64,000 nt of DNA from Cercis canadensis (Eukaryota > Streptophyta > Magnoliopsida > Fabales > Fabaceae), in contig QAOA01008121.1 of assembly GCA_003255065.1 (NCBI GenBank), positions 124,001 through 188,000 on the forward strand, written 5' to 3'. The translations under genes and the position numbers were made by a program. Below, piece after piece: positions 23,248 to 34,649 of this stretch (positions within the stretch are counted from its first letter, which is position 1; every line of letters starts with the position of its first letter). Below the pieces are notes generated by a model. It saw only the letters and a program-made list of their open reading frames with translations, did not search any database and was not told the DNA's origin.

Positions 23248-24107
23248 TTAGTAGTCAGTGGTGGGGAGCTGCTCATGGGTGTGGCTGATAAAGATGAACT
23301 CGTAAACAAGGCCAGCGAGGCCACCACCAATCAGAGGCCCAACCCAGTATACCCAGTGGTTGGACCAGCTCCAGCTCACCAAAGCAGGTCCGAACGACAC
23401 AGCCGGGTTCATGGATGCCCCATCGAAGGCCCCACCGGCCAAAATATTGGCTCCCACAATGAAACCAATTGCGATCGGGGCAATCGTTCCCAAACTGCCC
23501 TTCTTGGGATCAACGGCTGTGGCGTACACTGTGTACACCAACCCAAATGTCATCACGATCTCGAATACGACAGCGTTCCATACTCCAACTCCAGAGGACA
23601 GGGTGAATGCTGGGGTGCTCTGCGATGCACCATAGCCAACACACCAAATCACAGTTAGTCACTAAAACATAAATAAATAAACGGGCCACCCAACTAGTTC
23701 ACAAGAGAAGTGAGTGATAGTCTTACCAGACCCGTGACGAACCTAAGAAGCAAGCAGGCAACGGTGGAGCCAAGGAGCTGAGCGATCCAGTAAATGATGC
23801 CACGTAAGAAGGTGATGTTACCACCGACGAAGGCACCGAAGGTGACGGCAGGGTTGACGTGGCCGCCGGAGATGTTGGCACCGACGGAGACGGCGACGAA
23901 AAGACCGAATGCATGGGCGAGTGCGGCAGAGATGAGGCCAGCAGGGGTGGTGGAACCGTCGTCGGTGAGTTTGTTGAAGGCTATGCCGGAGCCTTCACCG
24001 GCGAAGACGAAGATAAGGGTGGAGATGAACTCAGCCAGCGCGGCCTTCAAGGTGTCCGGGTGAGTGGCCTCCTCGGGCCTACCGACGGCGATATTACGGA
24101 ACGGCAT
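23248..24107 (-). CDS. TIP1: Tonoplast intrinsic protein, TIP1-class aquaporin
   Basis: Water (and probably urea/H2O2) channel of the vacuolar membrane. Two exons, 24107-23727 and 23619-23248, separated by a 107-bp intron; 250 residues against about 251 for TIP1 proteins. Six membrane segments are predicted. Both pore motifs are intact: NPA at residues 85-87 ([10 protein letters not shown]) and 198-200 (ASMNPAVSF). The valine after the second NPA, in place of arginine, and the helix-2 histidine (LAHAFG) match the TIP1 selectivity filter. The start is the ATG of [14 protein letters not shown]; an in-frame TTG two codons upstream is not a start. The exon junction reads FVTGL-STPAF, one residue shorter than most TIP1 proteins. 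The exon sequence is much more GC-rich than its surroundings, as is common for highly expressed TIP genes. Confidence 0.95.
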
Positions 24108-24207
24108 TCTCAACGGTGATTAGTGATAACTGCTTTCCAGAGCACTCTAGCTAGCCAGCGGGTACTGGTTTCCACTTCTCACTTGTTATTTTTAAGCTCG
24201 CCTGGCA

Positions 24208-24215
24208 CTTATATT
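24208..24215 (-). promoter_or_regulatory. Possible TATA box of the TIP1 gene
   Basis: AATATAAG on the minus strand, about 100 bp upstream of the ATG. It is the only TATA-like sequence at a suitable distance. Confidence 0.4.
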
Positions 24216-24471
24216 GAGAGTGACGAGGCTCAAGGAAAACTGGCTATACCCGGTTCCGGTAGATTTTCAAAGCAAAATGGAAATTGATTTATGATCATAA
24301 TTATGCAAAAAATAAAATCTGTTTGGTGACAGGCTGGGAAAATCTTCTAATATTGATTTTTGTTTTGGTTTTTTGAAAATTTTGTTTCAGCACATCCACC
24401 AGTACCACTACCAGTCCTTTGGGTTCTATTCATTACAGCGAAGCAATTCGGCGGAAACCTTCTCTATGCAT

Positions 24472-24482
24472 GACACGTGTCC
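24472..24482. promoter_or_regulatory. G-box/ABRE palindrome upstream of TIP1
   Basis: GACACGTGTCC contains a perfect CACGTG core about 370 bp upstream of the aquaporin start. A second site, GACACGTGGGC, lies near 24734-24744. In established plant promoters such sites bind bZIP/bHLH factors and give ABA or light response; the effect here is inferred. Confidence 0.5.
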
Positions 24483-24630
24483 AATTGGATAAGAGCCACG
24501 TTCCGGGACGACATTGAGCAGTGGATTTTACCTGGTTTTTTTTTTTAATCTCTGGAAAGATCGAATGGACTTGAAATATTATACTAGTTTAATTAATTAT
24601 TAATTAAATTTCTATAATAGGAAAAGGAAA

Positions 24631-24667
24631 TTAATATTAATATTAATATTAATATTAATATTAATAA
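24631..24667. repeat. (TTAATA)n microsatellite
   Basis: About six perfect hexamer units in the distal upstream region of TIP1. Confidence 0.9.
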
Positions 24668-24797
24668 ATGGGATAAGAGGATAAGAGCTGTGTACGAGCC
24701 CACCGGAAGAGGCGGTTATTAATAGCAGAAGCGACAGACACGTGGGCAAACTTTACCTTTTTTAATTGCGCATAAAGTTTCTTTTTCAGGGATTCTA

Positions 24798-24989
24798 TGA
24801 TACTACGTAAATATGTCATACTACACTGACGTGGCAAATATACATAATTTTTATATTTTATATATAATAAAATATAATTTATTTAATTTTTTAAACAAAC
24901 TTAAAAACAGTTAATTTGTACACATGTCATTCATTTATTAGTTATTTCTATATAGTATGACATACTACATAAATACTAAAAGTATCTAA
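24798..24989. mobile_element. Short foldback MITE-like element
   Basis: GATACTACGTAAATATGTCA-type left end and an inverted right end (GTATGACATACTACATAAA...GTATC) frame a 190-bp AT-rich body. Both ends carry a TATGTCATACTA-like block. Classification is uncertain. Confidence 0.45.
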
Positions 24990-26670
24990 GAAATTTCTTT
25001 TTTTTTTTTGTTGAAAATTTTACATAAAGTTTACATTTATGTTTTTTTTTTTTTTTAAAGTATCTTCAAATGTTGCTGAGAACTAATTTTCAGAGATATA
25101 GTGAAGCATTAAAGTGAGAACTTCTTTTAAAAAAATTTGTTACATTCACAATAATTCAAATTTAAAATTACTTATTTAAGCGATCAGAACTCCTCTTATT
25201 CAGGTCAACTTTCGTTGATTATATTTATGTGTTATTTTAACCAAAGCAAACTCATTTAGAAAAATATGCTACAGATTACTAAGCATTCTGTTTTGTGGCA
25301 GGCATTATTTATCTAAGTATTCAATGCTGGAGTGGAGGGTATGTATGTGTGTATTTGTGTTTCTTTATTTGAAGAATAAATATAAAGAAATTTGAAGTAT
25401 GTATTAGGTCTATAATCATTAGTAGGTAATGATTGGATTATCATCTAATTAAATAGGTTATCATTGAAATATTTTATACCCCTTGCAAAAACTTCCCTTC
25501 TTTTATATATTAATTTAATGATGGTGGTCTTGTTCCACGTACGAACTTGGGATGAAACCTTTTGTTTTTTATTTTACCATAACTAGAGGTAAAACTTGAA
25601 TACCTATTTACCCCAGATTTCTTGACAAATATATTATGATTATCGTTATCTTTATAAATCATTGTTTCTTATATTTGTTGGAAGATTAAAGACTAATGAT
25701 TACAAGGTAGTTACCATGCAACCCCACTATATAAATGCTAACATGGAATATCGGAATGATTGCTGCCATGTCCATGTCCATGCCCATGACTCTGGTCCAC
25801 TATTTTTTCTTTTGGGGCTATTCATAAAGCTTTTCGAGACACGAAACCGACTTTTTGTAGAGGGGCTAATCCCAAGCATTTCTTAGCTTTAAATTTTAAA
25901 GGGCCGGTGCCGTTTAGGTCAAATTTTATACAGCTCCATCAAAGGAGAATTGTTTTAATATTTGGAATCATTGGAAAAAAAATTAGACAAACAATGGAAT
26001 TCATTCAACCCCATGAATATAGAGGAAGGGATAATAGCAATGTATTTGAGTGGGGAGAAAGAAAAAAAAAAAGTAGTTTTTCAAAATATTAGAATAAATA
26101 AGACAATCCTTATCCCGGGACTGGTACGAAATACAAACAAAACAAAACAACGTTGTTAAATGAGAACTTCCTCGGTTTAGAGCTTTAAAGGGAATGACAC
26201 GTATTAAGCTTAGAATATCCGTTAGCATATGCCTCCTTTTGTATTCATCAGTTTCTTAGTGAACTTGTTTGTATAATTTATGAGTGTCAAATCAGAGAAA
26301 ATGTCCCACTCAACAGCTTCAACCTCACATCATCCCGAAAGCATCCTAATTTGTTATTTTAAATGATCTTAACAAATAAGTAAGAGCAAGTTCTTTTTCT
26401 TTAAGGACTATTACTAAGGGAACAAGCATTATAGCTCCTATTTTGTTATTATACCAATCTGTCTTTTACGAATGATTACTATTTAATTATTAGGTGCTCG
26501 TAGTTGGTATGCAATTTTTAAGGTTATCGTGGAGAAACAACTAGTGAGATATAATTAAACAATGGAGTAATATTTATTTTTTGGGTTACTATGTTTATTG
26601 TGGCAGCTATCTTAAAGAATGGTGTGACAAAGACGATTAATATTTAAGAAACAAAGTCGGTAGTATATGG
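24990..26670. other. Intergenic, no gene recognised
   Basis: AT-rich sequence. Short open frames (about 25662-25886, 25907-26159) lack start context, motifs or splice support. No RNA gene seen. Confidence 0.5.
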
Positions 26671-26705
26671 AGAGGGAGAGGGAGAGGGAGAGGGAGAGGG
26701 AGAGG
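26671..26705. repeat. (GGGAGA)n microsatellite
   Basis: Five to six GAGGGA hexamers in tandem, next to the tRNA-derived sequence at 26761-26832. Confidence 0.9.
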
Positions 26706-26760
26706 ACCACTATACTATAGTCCAGAATTGTCTCTACTTTGTGGCACTATACATAAGATT

Positions 26761-26832
26761 CCAGCAACCATTCCTCCAAGCCCAGGTCTCCACACCCACA
26801 ACGCGGAATTCTTACCACTAAACTACAGCCAC
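26761..26832 (-). pseudogene. tRNA-His (GUG) relic
   Basis: Read on the minus strand from 26832, the first 50 or so bases match a nuclear plant tRNA-His: acceptor start GTGGCTG, D arm with box A (TAGTTTAGTGGTAAGAAT), and an anticodon loop TTGTGGG holding GTG after T33. The anticodon stem keeps pairing only with G-T wobbles. After CTGGGCTTG the match stops: the T loop is not TTCGAAT and the 3' acceptor strand is missing, so the cloverleaf cannot form. The plus strand at 26758-26771 (GATTCCAGCAACCA) resembles the missing 3' end in the opposite orientation, suggesting an inversion or template switch. It could also be the head of a tRNA-derived SINE, but no SINE body was recognised. Confidence 0.72.
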
Positions 26833-28100
26833 AAGTTGGAAACAGGTACCGGACAAATTTTGTTAGCATTTAAACTAGTGTGGAAAATGAGCTACTGTGG
26901 AAGTGTGACTCTATCAAGAAACTTCTCGAGTAAATATTGTGCTAGCAGACACAAATAATCAAGCATCTGCTGAATTCATGATTTGGACGGAGAATTGGAA
27001 ACCCCACATGAGGTCTATTAAGGAAAAATACTTGTCCCTAATTTTTGAAGAGAACAAAATGTATTGTCTTTACTGAATATTGACTATTGCGTATTTATGA
27101 ATTATGACACGCGCACGGGCATTTCTTTCTCCTTTTTTTTCATAATTTTGTATCATTCTAATTTTTTTCCTTTTTTTAAAAATTTTTAAAGTAAGGTAGT
27201 TAGAAGTTGTTTTCATATTTGTAAGTTACCAACTTTTTTTTTTTAATGAGAATTACACACTTTTTTTGTTCTTATTGGCCATTTTAAATTCAAATATATA
27301 TATTTTTTAACTTAAGAATTAAGGCTTAACTCTAATATTTGAATGGAATTAAACTTATTAAATATGGGGTGAATTATCCTTACTCTAAAAATTTATTGTC
27401 AAAGCAAACATACTGTAACTTTATATAGAGAATACTTTAAGACCCTCACTTAATAAAAGACATTAAACGTAATATCCTCTTATTGCAATAAAAACTTTAT
27501 AATCAATTTATCTACAATCGAGTTGGCATAAAATCCAAAACTTAATGATACATACTAATTACCCACTTTGTTTTCCTCTATAGTGATCAATTTAGTGCTG
27601 ATATTATATAACTTTTAGAATAAAAAATATCATCACATTTTGATGGAAAGGGGAATAGTTTACAAATTAAATAACGAGAATAATATATTTGATTAATATG
27701 AAATATTTTTTTAAAAATATAAAATTTCTCTACTTTCTCCACCACCTTGATGTTTGCTGAGTAGTATTGTTTATAGCCAAAACGTCTAATAAAAATTAGT
27801 CACAAACTGACGCGTTCAATAAAAATATAGTTTCACGTTTTCTTTAATTTAATAATGATTTTAACTTTTTTACTTATCTCATCTCATGTATCATATAAAT
27901 TTAAGTTAATTATTCAGTATCATCAATATTATATGTATAATTAACTACTAGAAGAATTTATAAATCTCATATATCTATTAAATAATATAAATAAATTTTA
28001 TCTATATATTTTTTATAAATATCACTTATAACATTTAACAACTAACCAAAAATTTTATCCATTACATATTTTTCTTTAAAATCTATCCGGTTAGATAGTA
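26833..28100. other. Intergenic, no gene recognised
   Basis: Very AT-rich. No open frame, RNA gene or transposon end that I can support. Confidence 0.5.
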
Positions 28101-28179
28101 GCATTGGAGTAGGATGCTGAAATTCCCAGTCATTCACCAAGGCTGTAAACTGGTAAATTAAATGGTCGGTGGAATTGTC

Positions 28180-28400
28180 CTGTAAAACTGAGAAATTCGT
28201 CGATTGTGGATCAGGATAAGCACGTGATCTTGACGTGGAAGTGGGCCACACAATAGCGTTGTGCACGTTAGCTTACAAGCCTGACACTCCAATTGGTTAG
28301 TACTGATAACAGGAATCACTATCTGACAGCTGTACAAAACACCACAAGTAGTGACGAGTGGGCCATCACGTGACAAGAGGGGTCCACCGTACCTTTACAC
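28180..28400. promoter_or_regulatory. Orphan promoter-like island with G-boxes
   Basis: A G+C-richer patch inside very AT-rich DNA. It carries GCACGTGATC (about 28219), a GACGTGG (about 28233), CCAATTGG (about 28289), and TCACGTGAC (about 28366). CACGTG cores are typical of plant ABA/light-responsive promoters. No gene start was recognised on either side, and overlapping open frames here have no family features. Confidence 0.35.
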
Positions 28401-29930
28401 CGAATCATTTGAGTACACATCTTTGAATTTTTGTCCATCAAAGGAAAAAACTCTTGGATCTCCAATTCTCTATGGACCATAAGTACAGACAATAATACAT
28501 GGCGGGAAAATATACAACATTTCATAATCAAGCTTTAATGGAATTTGAGATGAGTTTGAAATTTTTAATAGTCATTCTTTAGAGTTTGAGACGTATAAAA
28601 CAGTAGAAGATTTATCATATCATACTCAAAATAATTTAAATAAAAAGTTAAGAAACCAACTTTTGTGTTGTCCTCTCAATAAAAAAATATTTTTTTTAAA
28701 AAAAAATTGCGTGGAAAGATAGTCTTATTAATAACTCTATACTAAGCTTTATATATTTGTAGGACAATGTTAAATTTAAATTAAATTAGGGTCCATAACA
28801 ATGAGAAAATATATAAAAACTAATGATAAATATAATGCAATTCTTTTTTTAAAAAAATTACTTTGTTATATTGCCTTTGGAGGAAATTATTGTTACACAA
28901 CTAAGATGTAAAGTGTTAAAAATTAAATTGTATAAAAAAAATGTTAAACGAATCAAAATTTAAAATTCAAGCAATTTAATTAAATTTAAATATTATTATA
29001 TGTGAAAGTATAGATTCTTTTATTGGTTTTCATATGCGAAAAACTCAACTCATAAAAGCTTTTGCACTTTTCCTAGTATTCCCTGTCTCCCTATGATTGG
29101 AGAGAGAGGAGACAGACTCAATTAACGTTTAGACTTTAAAGTAAATAAATCAAAAAAAATTCCGTTCTTATAACATGTCACTTTAAAGTAAATATATTTG
29201 TATTGTTCTTTTTATTTTAATTAAATTTATATATAGATACATATGAGCTACTGATATTATTGTGAGGCTTGTAGATTTCAATTCTAATGCAACCCATTAC
29301 CCATACCAAAATAGTAGTGTTCATCGGCAAACAATGGTGATGCAATAATGGGCTTGCCATGTGGTAGGAACAAAAGTGGGAGGCAGTGCGGAATAGGGGC
29401 TAATATTTGAGACATGGCTAGAATTGACTGATTGAATTTTTATACGCATAGTTTTCTTAATAATAGTATTAAACTTTCAATAAATTCCGGAATTCTTCCA
29501 TTTAGCAAATGCAAACTGATAAGTATCTTTTTTTTAACCTTTTCTTACTTCACATATTGTCTTATTTATGTCTTTATTTGTTGATCTATTTTATACACAA
29601 GCTTAAATACAGTTTTGATTATTCCAGTTTTTTATTTTTATGTATTCACTCCAAATTTAATTTCAACAATTTATATGTGCGTGAATAATATTAAAGTATG
29701 TAATGCATATATACAATTCAGGTAAGCTTTACTGAGTGATTTAGATAAAAGAAATAGAGGGGGTCCCGCTGTCCCGGTCCCAGAGTAATTTGGCAGGACA
29801 AAACGACAAGATATGGTGGCTTCAACAGACACCTTTTAAAGTATTTATGAGCAAGGAAAAATTTTGTTTTGGGGTACTCGGTCACTTAGAAAATGGAATG
29901 TTTCGAAAACGTTTTAAAATTTTTATAGAA
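28401..29930. other. Intergenic, no gene recognised
   Basis: AT-rich with no recognisable coding or RNA gene. Confidence 0.5.
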
Positions 29931-29959
29931 ATAAAATATTTTTGAAGAAATGTTTTAAA

Positions 29960-30430
29960 TAATTTTAAATAATAATTTTTTTTTTAATTTTAAGAGATTC
30001 TAACATAATAATAATAATAATAAAATATATAAAATTAAGTAATATAATATTAAATACTTACATTTTCAATCAAATAAAATTGGTATAATTAATGCTCATA
30101 AATTTTGATAATATTTGACATACATAAAATTTTATGTAAAACTACATATTATAATTTAAGATTAAAAAAAATTATATCTATAAGATTAAAAAAAAAATAT
30201 CTCAATTAAACTCTAGCTCAATAACTTTATAAATCACCGCTAAAAAGTAAAATATTTACATAATAATTATAATAATAAACCAAAAATATTTAAAACTATT
30301 TCTTTACTCTTTAGTTTAGTTTTAAGAAATTATAACATAATAATTATTATAAAATAAAATAAAAATAGATAATGTAATATTAAATAATTATATTTTATCA
30401 ATAATTTATAATAAAATAATACAAATAATT
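29960..30430. repeat. Diverged direct repeat of about 120 bp
   Basis: A block at about 29985-30110 (TTTTAAGAGATTCTAACATAATAATAAT ... followed by TAATATTAAATACTTA) recurs at about 30310-30430 (TTTTAAGAAATTATAACATAATAATTAT ... TAATATTAAATAATTA). The copies are about 330 bp apart. Composition is so AT-biased that part of the match may be chance. Confidence 0.4.
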
Positions 30431-30499
30431 AAAAATCCCCAAAAAAAAAAGAATGCTTCTCCCTCGTTTGCTATTGTCTTCTAGAACTCCATTTATCAT

Positions 30500-30854
30500 T
30501 GACTAATTTCTAAATGCTAAGGGAGACCAGGCAAAGTGGTTGCCAAGGATTGGGAAAAAAGTTCGATTCAGTCCCATGAGAGATAAACCAAAATAGATTA
30601 CCCAAAAGAAAAGAGAAATGAATTACGAAACCAATAAATTCATATGGGGGGTGGGGAGGGAGAGATAGAAAAGGGAGAAGGGTATTGGGATGATCGTGGT
30701 CAAAGAGAGAACTTGAGCGAAGCTGGGGTTGTACCATATGCCACCGTAGTGATTGGTGATGGTAGTGGCAATGAGATCGGTGGCTGGAGAAACAGAGCAC
30801 AATTGAGGCTTCAAGGAGAGGAAAGACCTGAGTGAAACTGACCGGGGGAATCAT
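30500..30854. other. Low-complexity region beside the ATL relic
   Basis: G/A-rich on the plus strand (GGGTGGGGAGGGAGAG near 30650). Three overlapping open frames exist on both strands, typical of biased composition. It might be decayed 3' sequence of the ATL-like relic, but no RING motif can be read. Confidence 0.35.
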
Positions 30855-31165
30855 AAATTGAAGAGGAAGACCGGCAGCTTAAAGGGTAACAGTAGCAATG
30901 ATCACATAATCGAGCCTTTTGGTTGGGGAATTTGAGATGGGTGAGTCTTCAATGGTGAAGTTGTGGAAGTGGTGGAATCAGGTAGACCCAGAATGTCGGA
31001 GATGATCACCGTTCTCCGACGACAGTGGCGCCGAGCTTATACTTGTGCGTGAGCCAATAACCATTTAGCATAAACGTGGAGAAAAAGCATGAAGAGGATG
31101 ACCAGAAGGAGAGAAATGATAGTTGTAAGCAAGATACAATATTTCGTTCGAAACAACATTTGGAT
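30855..31165 (-). pseudogene. ATL-type RING-H2 ligase pseudogene fragment
   Basis: On the minus strand a hydrophobic segment followed by a basic patch (LLTTIISLLLVILFMLFLHV, YAKWLL, then RRHCRRRTV) matches the N-terminal membrane anchor of ATL RING-H2 proteins. Further on come GLDYVIIATV and, in another frame, LPVFLFN; together these match the ATL GLD region (GLDxxVIxxLPxFxF) that precedes the RING. A TAA at 31037-31039 and a one-base frame change near 30915 interrupt it, and no RING-H2 cysteine/histidine pattern follows. I infer a decayed copy that lost its RING. The ATL match is by eye only. Confidence 0.45.
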
Positions 31166-31318
31166 TTCATGGATTCGTTCGAAATCTATCGAAATCATAC
31201 GTTTCCATCGAAACAAATGAATTTTCAATGTTGTATATGCATTTCGTGTCGTTGGCTTACAAAATCAAAATATTTTGGTCGTTTCGTGCAAAACGACACA
31301 AAATTTAGTACTTTGTCT

Positions 31319-31721
31319 GTGAGTGCTAAGTTATTATTATTTTTATATTATATTTTTTAAAGTTTGATGAGATTAAGTAGAATTTATAGTGTAATTTTAA
31401 TATTATTGTAAAGATATTGAAAGACTGAACCATTCAATATATATCAGAATATACAATTTCTTATAAAATATAAGAACGACACAATATAACAAACATGCTA
31501 AAAATAAATTTCAAAAAGTTATTTATTGACATGTTTTCATATGTTATGTCATTTTTGTATTTTATAAGAAACTGTGTATCATGACACATAGTAAGTGACT
31601 TAATTTTTAAAATTTTTTACAATGATATCAAAATCAAAATATAATTATAATTAGTCTTATACATAAATGAAAAATATAATATAAAAAAAATAACATAAAA
31701 AGATAATAATATAGTGCTCAC
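31319..31721. mobile_element. AT-rich foldback MITE, family A copy 2
   Basis: Terminal GTGAGTGCTA at 31319-31328 is mirrored by TAGTGCTCAC at 31712-31721. Inner arms (TTCTTATAAAATATAAGAACGACA and its inverted partner near 31545-31570) form a long imperfect hairpin. Arm sequence is shared with copies at 21.2 and 53.4 kb. No convincing target-site duplication. Confidence 0.7.
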
Positions 31722-33078
31722 GATACTGTATACTGAGTGTCTACTTAATCATCAGTATAGTAAGAGAAATATGTAATAAATTACTATGTCTTTGAAGCAG
31801 TGTCTTAAAAATCAGACCGGATCAGGCAGTTTGACTGGTGCTCGATCTGGATTTTGGTTTGGTTAAGGAGGATTAATGTGACAACCAACTTTTCTTGTAA
31901 ATATTTGTATTATTATATTATATAATTATTTAAGTTATTAATAAATAAAAAAAAAATTAATGAAAGGAGCCATGCGATAAGACCAAGAACAAAAAGAAAA
32001 AGGGTAGTCGGTGAGCAAAAAGGGAAAGCAGAAAGGGTTTTCATTTTTCTTGGCTTTGGGTTCAAAATTGGGCTCTGATTCACCACCACTCCCAGCGATG
32101 CTTGTCGGTGGTTGCTACCCAAGGGGTTTGATTTATGTTTCTTCTTTGATTCTGCACTCTCCATAGCATCCTCACCGCAATTGGAATTTTGTCTCTGGCA
32201 ATGCTTTCGTTACTATAGGAGACACATTCAGCTGCAATAAATCATCAACTGGTTCGGTGGTTGCTTTCAATTTGTGCAAGCATCGAAGGAACCAAATCCC
32301 AAGCTTCAAGCACCCTAAAGCTTAAGTGGGTCAGTGTTTTAATTATTTTCATATGAAGTTTGTATTTTTCTGGGCTTTTATGATTTTCTCAATCATTGCA
32401 TGCGAAGGTGTTTGTTATGCCTTTTGTTTGGACTTTGGTGCATTCGGTTAGACTTGAGGAAAAGCTTCTGCCTTTGTCTCTGCTATAGGATTTGGATGTT
32501 TGCTTTGATTTTTGTTCTGCATGGGGAATTTTTAAGGAGTGCCTTTTTTAGACATGCAAATGGAATAATGGGTCTTATTGTATTGATGTATTAATGCGTA
32601 AACTCTTTCCATAGCCACAAATTTGTCACATTCACTGAAAACCAATTATTTTACAGTCTCTAAAGTCTTCTTTTCCTTTCTTTTTATTTTGAACCAAATG
32701 GCTTCATTGATATGTATTTAAATCCGTTATGTAAGTCCTAGTTAGTTTGAAAAAAAAAATGAAAATGAAAGGCATTGCAAAAAGTATATCTGTTGTACAA
32801 TTTTCACATTTTTCAAGTGAAACTGGCTTGTCTCTGTCTGCATGTATGCTTTATATTACGATTCTTTGTAGTCTCCTTTGGAATCACATTTGGGTTTTTG
32901 ATTTGGAGTCCCGTCCTCCATGTAAACAATTACTGCTAACAATGTCCTAAAATGCTTATTTACTAACATAAATTGATCTTTGATATGCACACATAAGGCG
33001 CCTGAATTTTGTGGTTCACCTTCAACTTTGTCTATTGATATATTTTGGTTTCTATATTGTATATAGATGTTATGATAT

Positions 33079-33101
33079 ATATATATATATATATATATAT
33101 A
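33079..33101. repeat. (AT)n microsatellite
   Basis: About 11 AT units inside the hAT-type element. Confidence 0.9.
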
Positions 33102-33589
33102 TGACAAGGGTTTTGATTATCTTACCTTATTATCAAATAGGTATGTGCATATATTAGTTTGCTTTCTTGTAAAATAATACCCTTACCTATTTGTGAAACT
33201 CTTGGCAATAGGAAATGGTAAAAATTAGGGTGTTTGCTTGAATTTAAGGGTAGTATTCAATTAGTATTCAATCAATTGAGCGTCAGTAGTTCTCCTAAGC
33301 CTTAAGGTTAATAACATAAGTATTGAAAAGCTCATGTGAAATAATTATATGATTGTATGATGAAATAGGAAATAGAGAAAGAATTCAAGAATCCACAAAT
33401 TCATACAAAGAAAAGGAAAAGTATGGACATCAAAGACTCCCAGGTAGCTAGTCTTTCCTTAAACCTTATTTAGTTTCTTTTGACAGTGCATGCTCTATAT
33501 AACCATTATATGTGGTGTTTGCTATTGTAATTAAGTGTTATGAGATGACTAAAGAATTAGAACTAATTCTTTTATGTGTAATGGCCATA

Positions 33590-33707
33590 GGGGTAAGTTG
33601 AAACTGCTCCATAGTTGAAAGAACCTAAGGGTAAATTGATGCTGCCCTATGCTATGAAGAAGATGGGGTAAGTTGATGCTGCCCCAGGGGTAAGTTAATG
33701 CAGCCCC
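33590..33707. repeat. 22-bp minisatellite GGGGTAAGTTGATGCTGCCCCA
   Basis: Four copies with small changes, at about 33590-33611, 33629-33649, 33664-33686 and 33687-33707; the last two touch. Each unit begins with GGGG and ends with CCCC, so each can form a small stem. The array lies in the middle of the hAT-type element. Confidence 0.8.
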
Positions 33708-34081
33708 AAAGTGAAAGGAATGAAAATGTTATGACGTGTGGTGTGCTTATGTTGCCTACGATGTAGTCATGTTTTGTTTTCCTGGATTATTCTTATATGG
33801 TTTATGAAATGGAATGGATATAAAACATGTATGTTATTCTACTAACTACTGAGATTTTATATCTCACCCTTGTATTATTTGTGAATGTCTTATTCATTCC
33901 AAGTGTAGAGGTTAGTAATTCCCAACATAGTGCACAAAGTTAACAATGTGCATATATGTAGTTCTTTTTGTGGTGTTTGTTTTATGTACAACTAGGTGGA
34001 AATTTCGTTATTTTGAGATATGTATATGGATGTAATTATAACATAGATAGTGATATAGGTAATATTCTTTTGGAATGTGTA

Positions 34082-34649
34082 TATAAACTAGACTTAATTG
34101 CAATTTTGGTCTCTCTATTTTAACCACTTGAACATTTTGGTCCTCCTTCTTTAAAAATGAACTATTGAGTCCCTCTATATTCATAAAATGTACAAGTTTA
34201 GTTCATTTATCTTTAAGTCAAAATTCTTAGGTTTATTTCAAGATGTAAAGTTCTCTGATTCATAATTTTACCATTCAGATTGAAGGGCTACATCTTGTGA
34301 ACCTTCTCACTAAATTTGAGCTCGATCTAACGGTGCAACTCAGCTCAAAATACTAAAACCATAAGTTTTTATCTAACAAAAAATTTAGACTTATTCACCG
34401 TTAGATCAAGTTGAAATTTAATGAAAAGATTCACAAGACGTAGCTCTTCAATTTAAACGATGAGATTATAAATCAGAGAACTTTACACATTGAAATAAAC
34501 CTAAAAATTTTGACTTAAAGATAAATGGACTAAACTTGTACATTTTATGAATATAGAGAGACTCAATAGTTCATTTTTAAAAAATGAGGACCAAAACGTT
34601 CAAGTGATTAAAATAAGGGGACCAAAATTATAATTAAGCCTATAAACTA
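34082..34649. mobile_element. Mutator-type foldback MITE with 9-bp target-site duplication
   Basis: TATAAACTA at 34082-34090 is repeated at 34641-34649. The 550-bp element between them is almost wholly inverted: the left end GACTTAATTGCAATTTTGGT pairs with the right end ACCAAAATTATAATTAAGCC, and the arms continue inward for about 240 bp each (for example GATCTAACGGTG on the left and CACCGTTAGATC on the right) with a loop of about 60 bp. A 9-bp duplication with long inverted repeats is diagnostic of Mutator-superfamily MITEs. There is no coding content. It sits inside the larger hAT-type element. Confidence 0.92.

Noticed and set aside
24105..24113. Upstream TTG as the aquaporin start
   Set aside because: Non-ATG; the conserved TIP1 N terminus begins at the ATG two codons further in.
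23212..24119. Several long open frames on the strand opposite to the aquaporin
   Set aside because: Shadows of a GC-rich conserved coding exon; the aquaporin frame explains the sequence fully.
28042..28531. Three overlapping 70-codon minus frames
   Set aside because: They overlap in different frames and none resembles a family; the region is better described as a promoter-like island.
30528..30575. Possible tRNA or SINE head: box A-like GGCAAAGTGG and box B-like GTTCGATTC
   Set aside because: Stems do not pair and no repeated body or A tail follows.
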